Of a DNA stretch of 11,443 nt, positions 1 to 7,768 are shown in pieces. Source of the DNA: Deltaproteobacteria bacterium RIFCSPHIGHO2_02_FULL_40_11 (GTDB lineage Bacteria > Bdellovibrionota > JACOXK01 > 2-02-FULL-40-11); NCBI GenBank assembly GCA_001798105.1, contig MGRI01000104.1, positions 3,926-15,368 of the forward strand. The letters are read 5' to 3'. A model generated the notes under the pieces. The model saw only the letters and a list, made by a program, of their open reading frames with translations. It had not been told where the DNA came from and did no database searches. The stretch's first letter is position 1; each line of letters begins with the position of its first letter. Made by a program: the position numbers and the translations under genes.

Positions 1-642
1 TAAAGAACCTGTTTGAAAGTCGACGTATTTTGTTTTGATTCTTCGTGCAATGCGTGCGGGGTCGACTTCTACGCCCATAAAAACAGCGCCATTCATCGTG
101 GCTGCCAAAGGTTGCGCGCCACCCATGCCGCCTAAACCCGCAGATAAAATCAATTTTCCTTTTAAATTTCCCTGAAAATGGGTTTTTCCAGCTTGTGCAA
201 ATGTTTCATACGTTCCTTGTAAGATGCCTTGAGTACCAATATAGATCCAGCTTCCAGCTGTCATTTGGCCATACATGATAAGCCCCAAAGCTTCTAGACG
301 TCGAAACTCATCCCAATTGGCCCAATGGGGAACCAAATTTGAATTGGCAATTAAAACCCTTGGCGCATCTTCGTGTGATTTTAAAATGCCAACCGGTTTT
401 CCAGATTGCACCAAGAGCGTTTCATCGTTATTTAACTCTTTTAAGCTTTTTAAAATGGCATCAAAGCATTTCCAATTCCTTGCAGCTTTGCCGGTACCGC
501 CATAAACAATTAGTTCTGCGGGGTTTTCAGCGACTTGGGGGTCTAAATTGTGCTGAATCATGCGGTAGGCGGCTTCTTGGATCCATCCTTTACAATTTAA
601 TTTGGTTCCTGTCGGAGGATGAATTTCTTTAGGTTGCGTCAT
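1..642 (-). CDS. hutU: Urocanate hydratase (urocanase), N-terminal part, cut by the window edge
   Basis: HutU is the cytoplasmic NAD+-dependent enzyme that hydrates urocanate to 4-imidazolone-5-propanoate, the second step of histidine degradation. The window holds the first 214 codons; the family is usually about 550 residues, so more than half lies beyond the left edge. The N-terminus reads MTQPKEIHPPTGTKL. Recognisable family blocks follow: ELIVYGGTGKAARNW, then GLIMYGQMTAGSWIYIGTQG with QGTYETFA, then the start of the NAD-binding region with LSAGLGGMGGAQPLA and NGAVFMGVEVD. The ATG at 642 lies inside the end of hutH: the two genes share 14 nt (629-642), which suggests translational coupling. 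No frameshift is visible in the part present. The later steps (hutI, hutG or a formiminotransferase) are not in this window and may lie further left. Confidence 0.96.
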   Translation of the reverse strand, partial: MTQPKEIHPPTGTKLNCKGWIQEAAYRMIQHNLDPQVAENPAELIVYGGTGKAARNWKCFDAILKSLKELNNDETLLVQSGKPVGILKSHEDAPRVLIANSNLVPHWANWDEFRRLEALGLIMYGQMTAGSWIYIGTQGILQGTYETFAQAGKTHFQGNLKGKLILSAGLGGMGGAQPLAATMNGAVFMGVEVDPARIARRIKTKYVDFQTGSL

Positions 643-2128
643 AAATTTCATCTAAAAGAAGCTTAATGGCCTCAATATCTTTTGAAAAAACGCGGTCTTT
701 TGTAATGGGAGGTACTTTTTTTCGAATAATTTTTATAACACTTTCAAGTACGGGGCTTGTTTTCAGCGGGCGACGATAAAAAATGCCCTGGGTGGCAGAT
801 AAAAATTCAATGGCTAAAATATTTTTTGTATTTTCTAAAATTTCTTTGGCTTTGAGTGCGGCATGCGTTCCCATACTCACATGATCTTCTTTATTCCCGG
901 ATGTGGGGATGGTATCGACGCTTGCGGGATGTGAAAGCACTTTATTTTCGGAAGTTAGGGCTGCCGCCGTCACATGTGCAAGCATTAGCCCAGAGTTCAG
1001 GCCTTCGTTTGGAGAGAGGCATGTGGGAAGTCCGCTAAACTGTGGATCAAAAAGTTTTTCGATCCTACGTTCAGAAATATGGCACAGCGTTGTAAAAGCA
1101 ATGGATAAATAATCCATGGCATGTCCAAGATACTGCCCATGAAAATGGCCGGCACTGACCCACATCTTTTCTTTCGTGAAAAAAAGAGGGTTATCCGTTA
1201 CGGAATTCATTTCCGTTTTTAAAATCTTTTCAACATAATGGAGCGTATCTTTAATGCTGCCATGCACTTGAGGCACGCATCGAAAAGAATAAGCATCTTG
1301 AACGCGGCCACAATTTTTATGTGCCGCTTGAATCGGGCTATTTTGCGTAAGCTGGTAAATATTTTTTGCGGTTTCAATTTGTCCTACATGGGGTCTAAGT
1401 TGATGCACTCTCGGAAGATAGGCTTTTCGACTTCCAAAACAAGCGTCTAAGCTTAAAGCTGCTGCAACGTCAAATAAGTAAGAAAGTTTTTTGGCTTGAA
1501 AGAGATTTAAAAGTCCCACGGCGGTCATGACTTGCGTTCCATTAATTAATGCAAGCCCTTCTCGGCCTTGAAGTGTCAGCGGCTTTATTTTTTCTTTTTG
1601 GAAGGCTTTTTGAGAAGGCATGCGATGATCCTTGTAAAAAACCTCTCCTTCTCCAATGAGGGCTAAGGCCAGATGTGCAAGCGGCGCCAAATCCCCACTT
1701 GCGCCCACAGATCCTTTTTGGGGAATAACAGGTAAAATATTTTTATTGAGGCAGTGCAGTAAAAGTTCAATCACTTTTGGACGAACGCCTGAATATCCAC
1801 TGGCCAATACATGTGCGCGAAGTAAAAGAATCCCGCGAACTTCTGGTTTTGAAAAAAGGGGACCTACCCCACAGCTATGGGATCGAATTAAGTTTTCTTG
1901 AAGTTCTTGTGTTTGCGTGTTTGAAATTTGCTTGTCGCTTAAAATGCCAAACCCAGTATTTAAGCCATAGATTTTTTTATTTTCTTTTTTCCACGACTCT
2001 AAAAGCGCCAGGTTTTTTTCTACATTTTTTTTGGCTTTGGGATGAAGTCGAACAGGTTGATTGCGGTAACAAATGTTTTCAAAATCTTGAAAAGTAAGAT
2101 TATTTCCAGTAATAAAAATAGATTTCAC
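629..2128 (-). CDS. hutH: Histidine ammonia-lyase (histidase)
   Basis: HutH removes ammonia from L-histidine to give urocanate, the substrate of the next gene, hutU. The 499-residue length is normal for the family. The Ala-Ser-Gly triad that cyclises into the MIO electrophile is at residues 143-145 (GSVGASGDLAPLAHLAL). Other family landmarks are YGLNTGFG near 54-61 with the catalytic-type Tyr54, LINGTQ near 194-199, QDAYSFRC near 277-284, SVTDNPL near 309-315, and the C-terminal SGLP, GLNSG, SENK and HPASVDTIPTSGNKEDHVSM blocks. Two positions differ from what I remember as the common form: GHFHG where GNFHG is usual, and NKEDH where NQEDH is usual. The start is GTG at 2128, preceded by AAGG with 8 nt spacing. 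It overlaps the stop of the YbjN-like gene by 4 nt (GTGA). The 3' end overlaps hutU by 14 nt. Confidence 0.97.
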   Translation of the reverse strand: MKSIFITGNNLTFQDFENICYRNQPVRLHPKAKKNVEKNLALLESWKKENKKIYGLNTGFGILSDKQISNTQTQELQENLIRSHSCGVGPLFSKPEVRGILLLRAHVLASGYSGVRPKVIELLLHCLNKNILPVIPQKGSVGASGDLAPLAHLALALIGEGEVFYKDHRMPSQKAFQKEKIKPLTLQGREGLALINGTQVMTAVGLLNLFQAKKLSYLFDVAAALSLDACFGSRKAYLPRVHQLRPHVGQIETAKNIYQLTQNSPIQAAHKNCGRVQDAYSFRCVPQVHGSIKDTLHYVEKILKTEMNSVTDNPLFFTKEKMWVSAGHFHGQYLGHAMDYLSIAFTTLCHISERRIEKLFDPQFSGLPTCLSPNEGLNSGLMLAHVTAAALTSENKVLSHPASVDTIPTSGNKEDHVSMGTHAALKAKEILENTKNILAIEFLSATQGIFYRRPLKTSPVLESVIKIIRKKVPPITKDRVFSKDIEAIKLLLDEIYDAT

Positions 2129-2532
2129 GAAGCAAACCTTGTTTTCAGCGCTTTTATTTGTTTGTCTGCGACATAGGCAATGCTGGTTAAATAATACGTA
2201 AAATCATTCAGGCTTAAGGTTTTGGTTGGGCGAAGCATTTTTAAAATGACCTCATTATTTTTATTTACCCCAAAGGCCGCGCCTAAAGATTCTTGAATAT
2301 TATCATTTAATTCTAAAATTTTACGATACAAGGTGGGCGTGTTTGCCTTAGGCACATCCATAATTTTGCTTTGTAAAATAACAAATCCACCCGCCACAAT
2401 AATATAAATATCGGCATCATTTTGTCGGACAACCCAAATGTTGGGAGCTTTTTGCGTTTCTTGATCGTCAATATTCAAATGCTTTAAATAGCTTATAATG
2501 AGCTCAATATCTGTTTGTTTTTTTTCACTCAT
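2125..2532 (-). CDS. YbjN-like / type III secretion chaperone-like fold protein
   Basis: This is a 135-residue soluble protein with no signal peptide or membrane segment. The pattern resembles the YbjN / CesT-like (type III secretion chaperone fold) superfamily. An N-terminal helix (DIELIISYLKHLNI) is followed by beta strands (NIWVVRQ, DIYIIVAGGFVILQSKIMDVP), then a helix with LYRKILELND. After that come the GAAFGV strand, the NNEVILKMLRP strand, and a C-terminal helix where such proteins carry the LxxFxxxLxxxAxxAD pattern (LNDFTYYLTSIAYVAD). Family assignment is from pattern memory, and the function is unknown. Such proteins often act as small partner-binding chaperones or regulators, but nothing here names a partner. 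No secretion genes are visible. The ATG at 2532 overlaps the rpe stop by 8 nt and the end overlaps hutH by 4 nt, so it is made with rpe and hutH. Confidence 0.72.
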   Translation of the reverse strand: MSEKKQTDIELIISYLKHLNIDDQETQKAPNIWVVRQNDADIYIIVAGGFVILQSKIMDVPKANTPTLYRKILELNDNIQESLGAAFGVNKNNEVILKMLRPTKTLSLNDFTYYLTSIAYVADKQIKALKTRFAS

Positions 2533-3181
2533 TTGCTTTTTCTTTCATACTTTGAATCGTTGCTTTGACATCCTTACTTTTAAAAATGCCAGACCCAGAA
2601 ACCAGAATGTCTGCGCCGGCATGGGCAATTTCAGAAACATTGTCTAATTTGATACCACCATCGACCTCAATTTCAAAGGAAAGCTTTTGTTTCCTGCGAA
2701 GGCGAACAAGATCTTTAATTTTTTGAGTACTTTTTGAAAGATACACCTGTCCCCCAAAGCCCGCAAAAACACTCATGATTAAAACATAGTCTACGTGGGG
2801 CAAAAAATGTTCGATTTGATTGAGCGGTTTATCGGGGTTGAGCGCCAAGCCTACTTTTATATTTTGATTGCGAAGCGTTTTAAAGATTTTTTCATCTTGA
2901 ATCACTTCTGCATGAACAGAAATCATATTGGCGCCTGCTTTTATAAAAGCATCCACATATTTTTCGGGATTTTCAATCATCAAATGACAATCCAAGGGGA
3001 GCTTTGTACATTTTCGAACGGCTGAAACGATAAAGGGACCGAGTGTAATATTGGGAACAAAGTGCCCATCCATAACGTCGATGTGTAGTAAGTCGGCTCC
3101 CGCATTTTCAACCGTTTCAATTTCTGTTTTAAGGGTTGAAAAATCAGCAGAGAGTAAAGAAGGCGCGATTTTTTTTGTCAT
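2525..3181 (-). CDS. rpe: Ribulose-phosphate 3-epimerase
   Basis: Rpe interconverts D-ribulose 5-phosphate and D-xylulose 5-phosphate in the pentose phosphate pathway. The protein is a single TIM barrel of 218 residues, the usual length. The metal and catalytic residues are in place: APSLLSADF at 6-14, HIDVMDGHFVPN at 33-44 (His33, Asp35), DCHLM at 64-68 (His66) and EVDGGI at 172-177 (Asp174). The phosphate-binding segment SGSGIF is near 195-200. An oddity is the loop normally reading SVNPGFGGQ, which here reads SVFAGFGGQ at 137-145: Asn-Pro is replaced by Phe-Ala while the downstream GFGGQ is intact. The ATG at 3181 has AGGA about 9 nt upstream. It overlaps the fmt stop by 4 nt and the YbjN-like start by 8 nt. 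The enzyme assignment is secure despite the loop change. Confidence 0.96.
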   Translation of the reverse strand: MTKKIAPSLLSADFSTLKTEIETVENAGADLLHIDVMDGHFVPNITLGPFIVSAVRKCTKLPLDCHLMIENPEKYVDAFIKAGANMISVHAEVIQDEKIFKTLRNQNIKVGLALNPDKPLNQIEHFLPHVDYVLIMSVFAGFGGQVYLSKSTQKIKDLVRLRRKQKLSFEIEVDGGIKLDNVSEIAHAGADILVSGSGIFKSKDVKATIQSMKEKANE

Positions 3182-4128
3182 GGTTTTTTTCCTAAAATTT
3201 CCCCTTTTTTTAAAGGATTTCCTTTCGTAAAATCCCAGGCAGACATCTTTTTTTTATTGGGTTTTTGTACCTCTGTCAATAAAAGGAGCCCCCTCCCCGT
3301 TTCAACCGTAATCCCCTCTTTTGTGATTGTGTGAATTTTCCCAGGTGTTCCTTGAAAACTTTCATGCATGATTTTAGAGGCATGAATTTTTAAAGGTTCT
3401 TGGTCTACGTATGTATACGTTCCTGGCCAGGGATGGGTGCCTCGAATTAAATTAAAAATTTCATGTGCGGGTTGATCCCAGTGAATCAGACTAAGCTCTT
3501 TTGAAAGCTTGGGGGCAAGGGTTACTTTTTTTTCATCTTGTGGAACCGGACGAAGGGATTCTTTTTTTAATTCGTGAACGGTCTTGATCAAAAGCTTTGC
3601 TCCCAGCTTTGAAAGCTGATCGTGTAAAGTTTCAAGAGTATCTTCTTCTCGAATCGAAAGTGTCCGTTGCATTAAAATATCACCAGCATCCATCTTGGGT
3701 GTTACATATACAATGCTTACACCTGTTTGGGCATCTCCATGGATGAGCGCCCATTGCATGGGGGCTGCCCCTCTATATTTTGGGAGCAAAGAAGGATGAA
3801 TATTAATGCACCTATGTTTTGGAATGTTCAGGATTTCGGCGGGTAAAAATAGACCATAGGCCACCACAATAATTAAATCCGGGGCTAAAGATTTTAGTTT
3901 TTGAATTTCATACGTATCTTTCAATCGGGTAGGCTGATAACACGGAATTTTATGTTTTTCTGCAAGAACTTTAATCGGAGGCGCCGTTGGCTTTTGCCCT
4001 CTTCCGCTGGGCCGATCGGGTTGTGTATAAACTGCGATCACATCTTCTTCATAAATTAAGGCTTCCAGGGCAGGAACAGAAAATTCCGGTGTTCCCATAA
4101 AAACAATTTTCCATTTTTGTGCTGTCAT
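3178..4128 (-). CDS. fmt: Methionyl-tRNA formyltransferase
   Basis: Fmt transfers a formyl group from 10-formyl-tetrahydrofolate to initiator Met-tRNA, allowing normal bacterial initiation. At 316 residues it has the family length. The N-terminal Rossmann domain opens with KIVFMGTPEFSVPALEAL (residues 7-24). The SGRGQK loop (41-46) is the tRNA acceptor-binding insertion. The catalytic block is INIHPSLLPKYRGAAPMQWA (108-127), with Asn109 and His111, followed by KMDAGDIL (145-152), which supplies the conserved Asp. The C-terminal tRNA-binding domain begins around 205, with the typical IRGTHPWPGTYT near 229-240. The ATG at 4128 overlaps the def stop by 4 nt (ATGA); def-fmt adjacency is common in bacteria and supports both calls. 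The end overlaps rpe by 4 nt. I see no missing key residue. Confidence 0.97.
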   Translation of the reverse strand: MTAQKWKIVFMGTPEFSVPALEALIYEEDVIAVYTQPDRPSGRGQKPTAPPIKVLAEKHKIPCYQPTRLKDTYEIQKLKSLAPDLIIVVAYGLFLPAEILNIPKHRCINIHPSLLPKYRGAAPMQWALIHGDAQTGVSIVYVTPKMDAGDILMQRTLSIREEDTLETLHDQLSKLGAKLLIKTVHELKKESLRPVPQDEKKVTLAPKLSKELSLIHWDQPAHEIFNLIRGTHPWPGTYTYVDQEPLKIHASKIMHESFQGTPGKIHTITKEGITVETGRGLLLLTEVQKPNKKKMSAWDFTKGNPLKKGEILGKKP

Positions 4129-4655
4129 CTTCTTGTTTTTTTATATCTTTTTAAGACAAGGTCTCTTTTTAAGGGCCCCAGGTGATCAATATAGAGTTTT
4201 CCATTCAGATGGTCTGTTTCATGTTGAAGCGCAACTGCCAGAATCCCTTCGGCTTTGAGTGTATGAGACTTTCCAGAAGGATCCTGATATTTTACAGTAA
4301 CCTGGTTATAACGTTTGGTTACGCCTGTGACAGCGGGGAGGCTTAAGCACCCTTCTTCAAATTCAATGGGACCCGATTTTTCTAAAACTTCTGGATTAAT
4401 AAAAATTTTATAACTTTTAGGGGCTGTTTTTGTATGCTTTTTTTCAAGCGGCTCTTTCCATTCCACATCAATGACGGCAAGACTTAAAGAAATGCCCACT
4501 TGGTTGGCTGCAAGGCCAACTCCGGGCGCATCATACATGGTCTCAGCCATATCCGAAATCAGTTGGTTTAATTTCGCATCGTTAAATGCTGTAACAGGTT
4601 TTGTCTTTTCCTTAAGAACGGGGTGTGGGAGTGTCACGATTTTTAAAACGGCCAT
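4125..4655 (-). CDS. def: Peptide deformylase
   Basis: Def is a metalloenzyme, usually with iron or zinc, that removes the N-formyl group from nascent proteins, reversing at the peptide level what Fmt adds. The 176-residue protein carries all three family motifs. Motif 1 is GVGLAANQVG at 45-54. Motif 2 is EGCLSLP at 101-107, with metal ligand Cys103. Motif 3 is QHETDHLNG at 144-152, with ligands His145 and His149 and catalytic Glu146. The start is ATG at 4655, giving the typical N-terminus MAVLKIVTLPHPVL. The gene begins inside the end of lptG (13 nt overlap) and ends with a 4 nt overlap into fmt. A short Lys-rich stretch near 70-82 sits in the variable loop before the INPEV strand and looks like ordinary loop variation. 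Confidence 0.97.
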   Translation of the reverse strand: MAVLKIVTLPHPVLKEKTKPVTAFNDAKLNQLISDMAETMYDAPGVGLAANQVGISLSLAVIDVEWKEPLEKKHTKTAPKSYKIFINPEVLEKSGPIEFEEGCLSLPAVTGVTKRYNQVTVKYQDPSGKSHTLKAEGILAVALQHETDHLNGKLYIDHLGPLKRDLVLKRYKKTRR

Positions 4656-5728
4656 ACTTTTTTCATCTTTTGCCCTCGATTTAGGACGTAGACGCCCCCC
4701 ATAAAAAATAAAATATTTGTAATCCAGGCTGAAACGATGGGTGGAATTGCACCACTGTATCCCAGCGAAATGCCCGTATTAAGACATATCCAATAGAAAA
4801 ACGCAATGGCAAGGCCAATCCCAAAGCTCGCTGCAACCCCCCCACTTCTGGAGCCTTTGGTTGAAAAGGGAATGCCCAAAAACGCCATGACCAAGCACGC
4901 GACTGCATAGGCGATTTTTGAATGTAAATTCACTTCATGGCGCAGCGTATCAAAGCCCGCCTTTTTATTTTTTCGAATGAAGTTTCGAAGCTCATGAAAG
5001 GTTAAAACTTCAATATTTCCAAGTTCGATCAAATCTTTGGGGTGTTCTGTAATATAAGACGCAACTTTTGTTTTAAAGTGATGTGAAATTGGGAAATCAT
5101 CAATAAAAGTTGTAGAAATACCATCCTGAAGCGTCCATTCATTATTGTCATGGTGTGCAGATTTTGCGTGAATATGTTCTGTCATTTGAAATTTGGGATC
5201 GAAAAGATAAATGTCTACGCCATGAATTTGGCGCTGTTTTGGGTCAAAATAATGGATGTTATAAATCGCATTTTTCGCTCGATACCAAATGGCTTGGCTT
5301 CGAAAATATTGATAGGTTGCGTCATTTCGAACCTCTCGGTTAAATATAATTTTGGATTGCTTTAGGGTGGATGGGACAATCCAGTCAGAAATAAAAAAAT
5401 TAAAGAAGCCCAAAATAGAAGCAATCAAAACAAACGTGGTGGCAATTCTTTCTAAGCTAATTCCGCTGGCATGCATGGCGACCAATTCTGAATTTTTGGA
5501 AAGCGTGGTCAGCGTAAACATGCTGGCAATGAGGCAGGCAATGGGGGCCATCTGAGACATGACAAAGGGCAAAAGAAAAAGAGAGTATTTAAGCAATGCA
5601 AGCGACAAGCCATGCTTCATCGAACGGTTCAGAATTTCGACCAAAATAAAAAGCATGGAAAAAACAATTAAGGCTGAAACAAAATAACGAATAAATTCTT
5701 TGGATAGATAGCGGTCTAAAATTTTCAT
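4643..5728 (-). CDS. lptG: LPS export ABC transporter permease, LptG type (YjgP/YjgQ family)
   Basis: This is an inner-membrane permease of the LptBFG complex, which extracts lipopolysaccharide from the inner membrane and feeds it to the periplasmic bridge. The 361 residues give the family topology. Three N-terminal membrane segments lie at about 12-31, 45-70 and 96-116. A periplasmic beta-rich (jellyroll) domain spans about 118-265. Three C-terminal segments lie at about 271-288, 297-318 and 328-348. The opening MKILDRYLSKEFI is typical of LptG rather than LptF, and IPFSTKGSRSGG before the fifth segment is a familiar family stretch. The partner permease and the ATPase LptB are not in the window. 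The gene starts 27 nt after priA, the only non-overlapping junction in the run, and ends 13 nt inside def. LptG versus LptF is likely but not certain. Confidence 0.88.
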   Translation of the reverse strand: MKILDRYLSKEFIRYFVSALIVFSMLFILVEILNRSMKHGLSLALLKYSLFLLPFVMSQMAPIACLIASMFTLTTLSKNSELVAMHASGISLERIATTFVLIASILGFFNFFISDWIVPSTLKQSKIIFNREVRNDATYQYFRSQAIWYRAKNAIYNIHYFDPKQRQIHGVDIYLFDPKFQMTEHIHAKSAHHDNNEWTLQDGISTTFIDDFPISHHFKTKVASYITEHPKDLIELGNIEVLTFHELRNFIRKNKKAGFDTLRHEVNLHSKIAYAVACLVMAFLGIPFSTKGSRSGGVAASFGIGLAIAFFYWICLNTGISLGYSGAIPPIVSAWITNILFFMGGVYVLNRGQKMKKVWPF

Positions 5729-5755
5729 AAAGGGTTGTTTTAGAATGGCACTTTT

Positions 5756-7768
5756 TTACAAGAGATTCAAGGGATCTACATCAATGTGTATTTTGGGGGA
5801 ACTTGTAAAAAATGCCTCTTCTTGAAGAAGGTTTTTAAGAAGACGCTGTCCGAGGGCATAAGAGGGGCTTTTGACCAACAAATGAAACCGATACTGCCCT
5901 TGGAGTTTTGAAAAGGGGGCTGGTGCGGGGCCTAGAACTTCAAGGACGGCTATTTGGGGGTCTTGTGAGCGAATTTTTTGTATTTTTTTTGCAAGAGACT
6001 CAATTTTTGTTTTGGCTTTGAGTAAATTAGGGTGGCGAATCTTAAAATTGAAGAGTTTTATATAAGGCGGGTAATTTGCCATCTGTCTATACGTAAGTTC
6101 TTCTTTGTAAAATCCAAGAAAGTCATGGTTTTGAGCATATTTAAAACAATAATGATCAGGGTGAAAGGTTTGAATAATAACGCGGCCTGGTTTTTGCCCG
6201 CGGCCAGATCTGCCGGCAACTTGTGTTAGCAGCTGAAAAGTCTGTTCAGGGGCTCTGAAGTCCGGAAAATTTAAAGAAGTGTCTGCCAAAACAACCCCGA
6301 CCAAAGTTACATTGGGGAAATCGTGCCCTTTGGCCAGCATTTGCGTGCCAATTAAAATATCTGTTTTTTGATCTGAAAAATCTTTTAAAAGACGATGAAG
6401 CGAATTTTTTTTACGGGTACTGCTTCGATCCATGCGGTCAATTCGGGCGTCTGGAAAAAGGGTGTGAAGTTCAGCTTCAACGCGTTCTGTTCCAATGCCA
6501 AGCGTTAAAAGCGTTTCATGCTCACAGTCTTTACATGTTTTTGGAATGGATTGGCTTTGGTTACAGTAGTGACATAAAAGGCGGTTTGTTTTTAAATACA
6601 CCGTGAGGCCCACATTACAATGGGGACATTTCGGAACGTATCCACAGCTTTGACAAAGCAAAACAGGCGCATAGCCCCTTCGATTTAAAAGTAAAATGGC
6701 CTGTTCTTTTTTATGGAGTGTTTCTTGTAAGGCATTTAAAAGGGGTTTTGAAAAAATTTGAGGGGGCTCTAAAATAGTTTTATTTTGATTTAAGGGGATG
6801 AGCTCAATTTTAGGAAGGGGGCGATTTTGAACACGATTGGGCAAAGATAAATAGGTTAATTTTTTTTGCGTGACATTAAACATGGACTCCAAAGAAGGCG
6901 TGGCCGACCCTAAAATAACCAGTGCCCCATCTATTTGACCGCGTACGAGCGCAATATTTCTGGCATGGTATCTAATTTTCTCTTCTTGTTTAAATGAAGT
7001 ATCGTGTTCTTCATCGACCACAATAACACCCAGATTTTGAAGGGGTGCAAAAATAGCAGATCTTGCACCTAAAACAATAAGTGCTTTGCCCGCTTGGATC
7101 TTTGTCCATTCGTAGTGTCTTTGGTTTTGGGATAACCCACTATGTAAAACGGCAATTTGATTTGGGAATACAGTCTGAAATCGAAATAAAAGTTGGGGGG
7201 TGAGAGAAATTTCTGGAACCAGAACAATGGCAGTCTTTTGCTTTTGGATGGCATGTTCAATAATGCTTAAATAAATTTCTGTTTTTCCGCTGCCCGTAAC
7301 GCCATGAAGTAAAAAGGGTGAAAATTCTTTTTTGTTCAGTGCCTGCACCAAGAGAGCCAAAACTTTCTTTTGATCTTCATTGAGCGCGGTCGGGCGCGTA
7401 TAAGAAAGCTTTGGGAATAAAAATGGTTTTGGTTTTTTAGGATTTTTCGACTTTAAAAGGGGAACCGTCGCTTTAATCACTTCTCCAATGGGGGCTGCAT
7501 AATGGTTCGAGATCCATTGAAGTAAGTCAAATTTTTCTTTCGAAAAAAAACTTTCGGGGCACGCCTCTAAAATGGGTTTTGCTTTTGGAAATCCTTCTTT
7601 TGGGAACCCCACAACAAAACCAAGTAATTTCCTGTTTTTAAAAGGAACCAAGACGCGACTGCCCAGCGTGACATGGTTTATTAAATCGGGCGGTAGTTTG
7701 TAATGAAAGGTTTGGTAGAGAGGTAGCGGAATGGCAACGTCGATCCACGTGTCAGGCAGTCTGGTCAT
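5756..7768 (-). CDS. priA: Primosomal protein N', replication restart helicase
   Basis: PriA is a 3'-to-5' DNA helicase that recognises stalled or collapsed forks and reloads the replisome. Domains in order: an N-terminal DNA-binding region (about 1-110), helicase lobe 1 with Walker A GVTGSGKT (156-163) and Walker B DEEH (252-255), and GSATPSLES (288-296). A zinc-binding insertion follows with eight cysteines (372, 375, 381, 384, 399, 402, 412, 415) starting after LLNRRGYAP. Lobe 2 contains GIGTERVE, the GTQMLAKGHDFPNVTLV block and the arginine-finger motif QVAGRSGRG near 517-524. A C-terminal domain ends in DPLNLL. At 670 residues it is somewhat shorter than the 732 of E. coli, but all motifs are present. 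The start codon shares one base with the upstream stop (TAATG at 7768). Confidence 0.97.
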   Translation of the reverse strand: MTRLPDTWIDVAIPLPLYQTFHYKLPPDLINHVTLGSRVLVPFKNRKLLGFVVGFPKEGFPKAKPILEACPESFFSKEKFDLLQWISNHYAAPIGEVIKATVPLLKSKNPKKPKPFLFPKLSYTRPTALNEDQKKVLALLVQALNKKEFSPFLLHGVTGSGKTEIYLSIIEHAIQKQKTAIVLVPEISLTPQLLFRFQTVFPNQIAVLHSGLSQNQRHYEWTKIQAGKALIVLGARSAIFAPLQNLGVIVVDEEHDTSFKQEEKIRYHARNIALVRGQIDGALVILGSATPSLESMFNVTQKKLTYLSLPNRVQNRPLPKIELIPLNQNKTILEPPQIFSKPLLNALQETLHKKEQAILLLNRRGYAPVLLCQSCGYVPKCPHCNVGLTVYLKTNRLLCHYCNQSQSIPKTCKDCEHETLLTLGIGTERVEAELHTLFPDARIDRMDRSSTRKKNSLHRLLKDFSDQKTDILIGTQMLAKGHDFPNVTLVGVVLADTSLNFPDFRAPEQTFQLLTQVAGRSGRGQKPGRVIIQTFHPDHYCFKYAQNHDFLGFYKEELTYRQMANYPPYIKLFNFKIRHPNLLKAKTKIESLAKKIQKIRSQDPQIAVLEVLGPAPAPFSKLQGQYRFHLLVKSPSYALGQRLLKNLLQEEAFFTSSPKIHIDVDPLNLL

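Noticed and set aside
275..632. Plus-strand open frames across the hutU region
   Set aside because: They are antisense shadows. The minus strand encodes an unmistakable urocanase here.
2795..3025. Plus-strand open frame within rpe
   Set aside because: Antisense shadow of a conserved enzyme; no promoter or ribosome-binding site seen.
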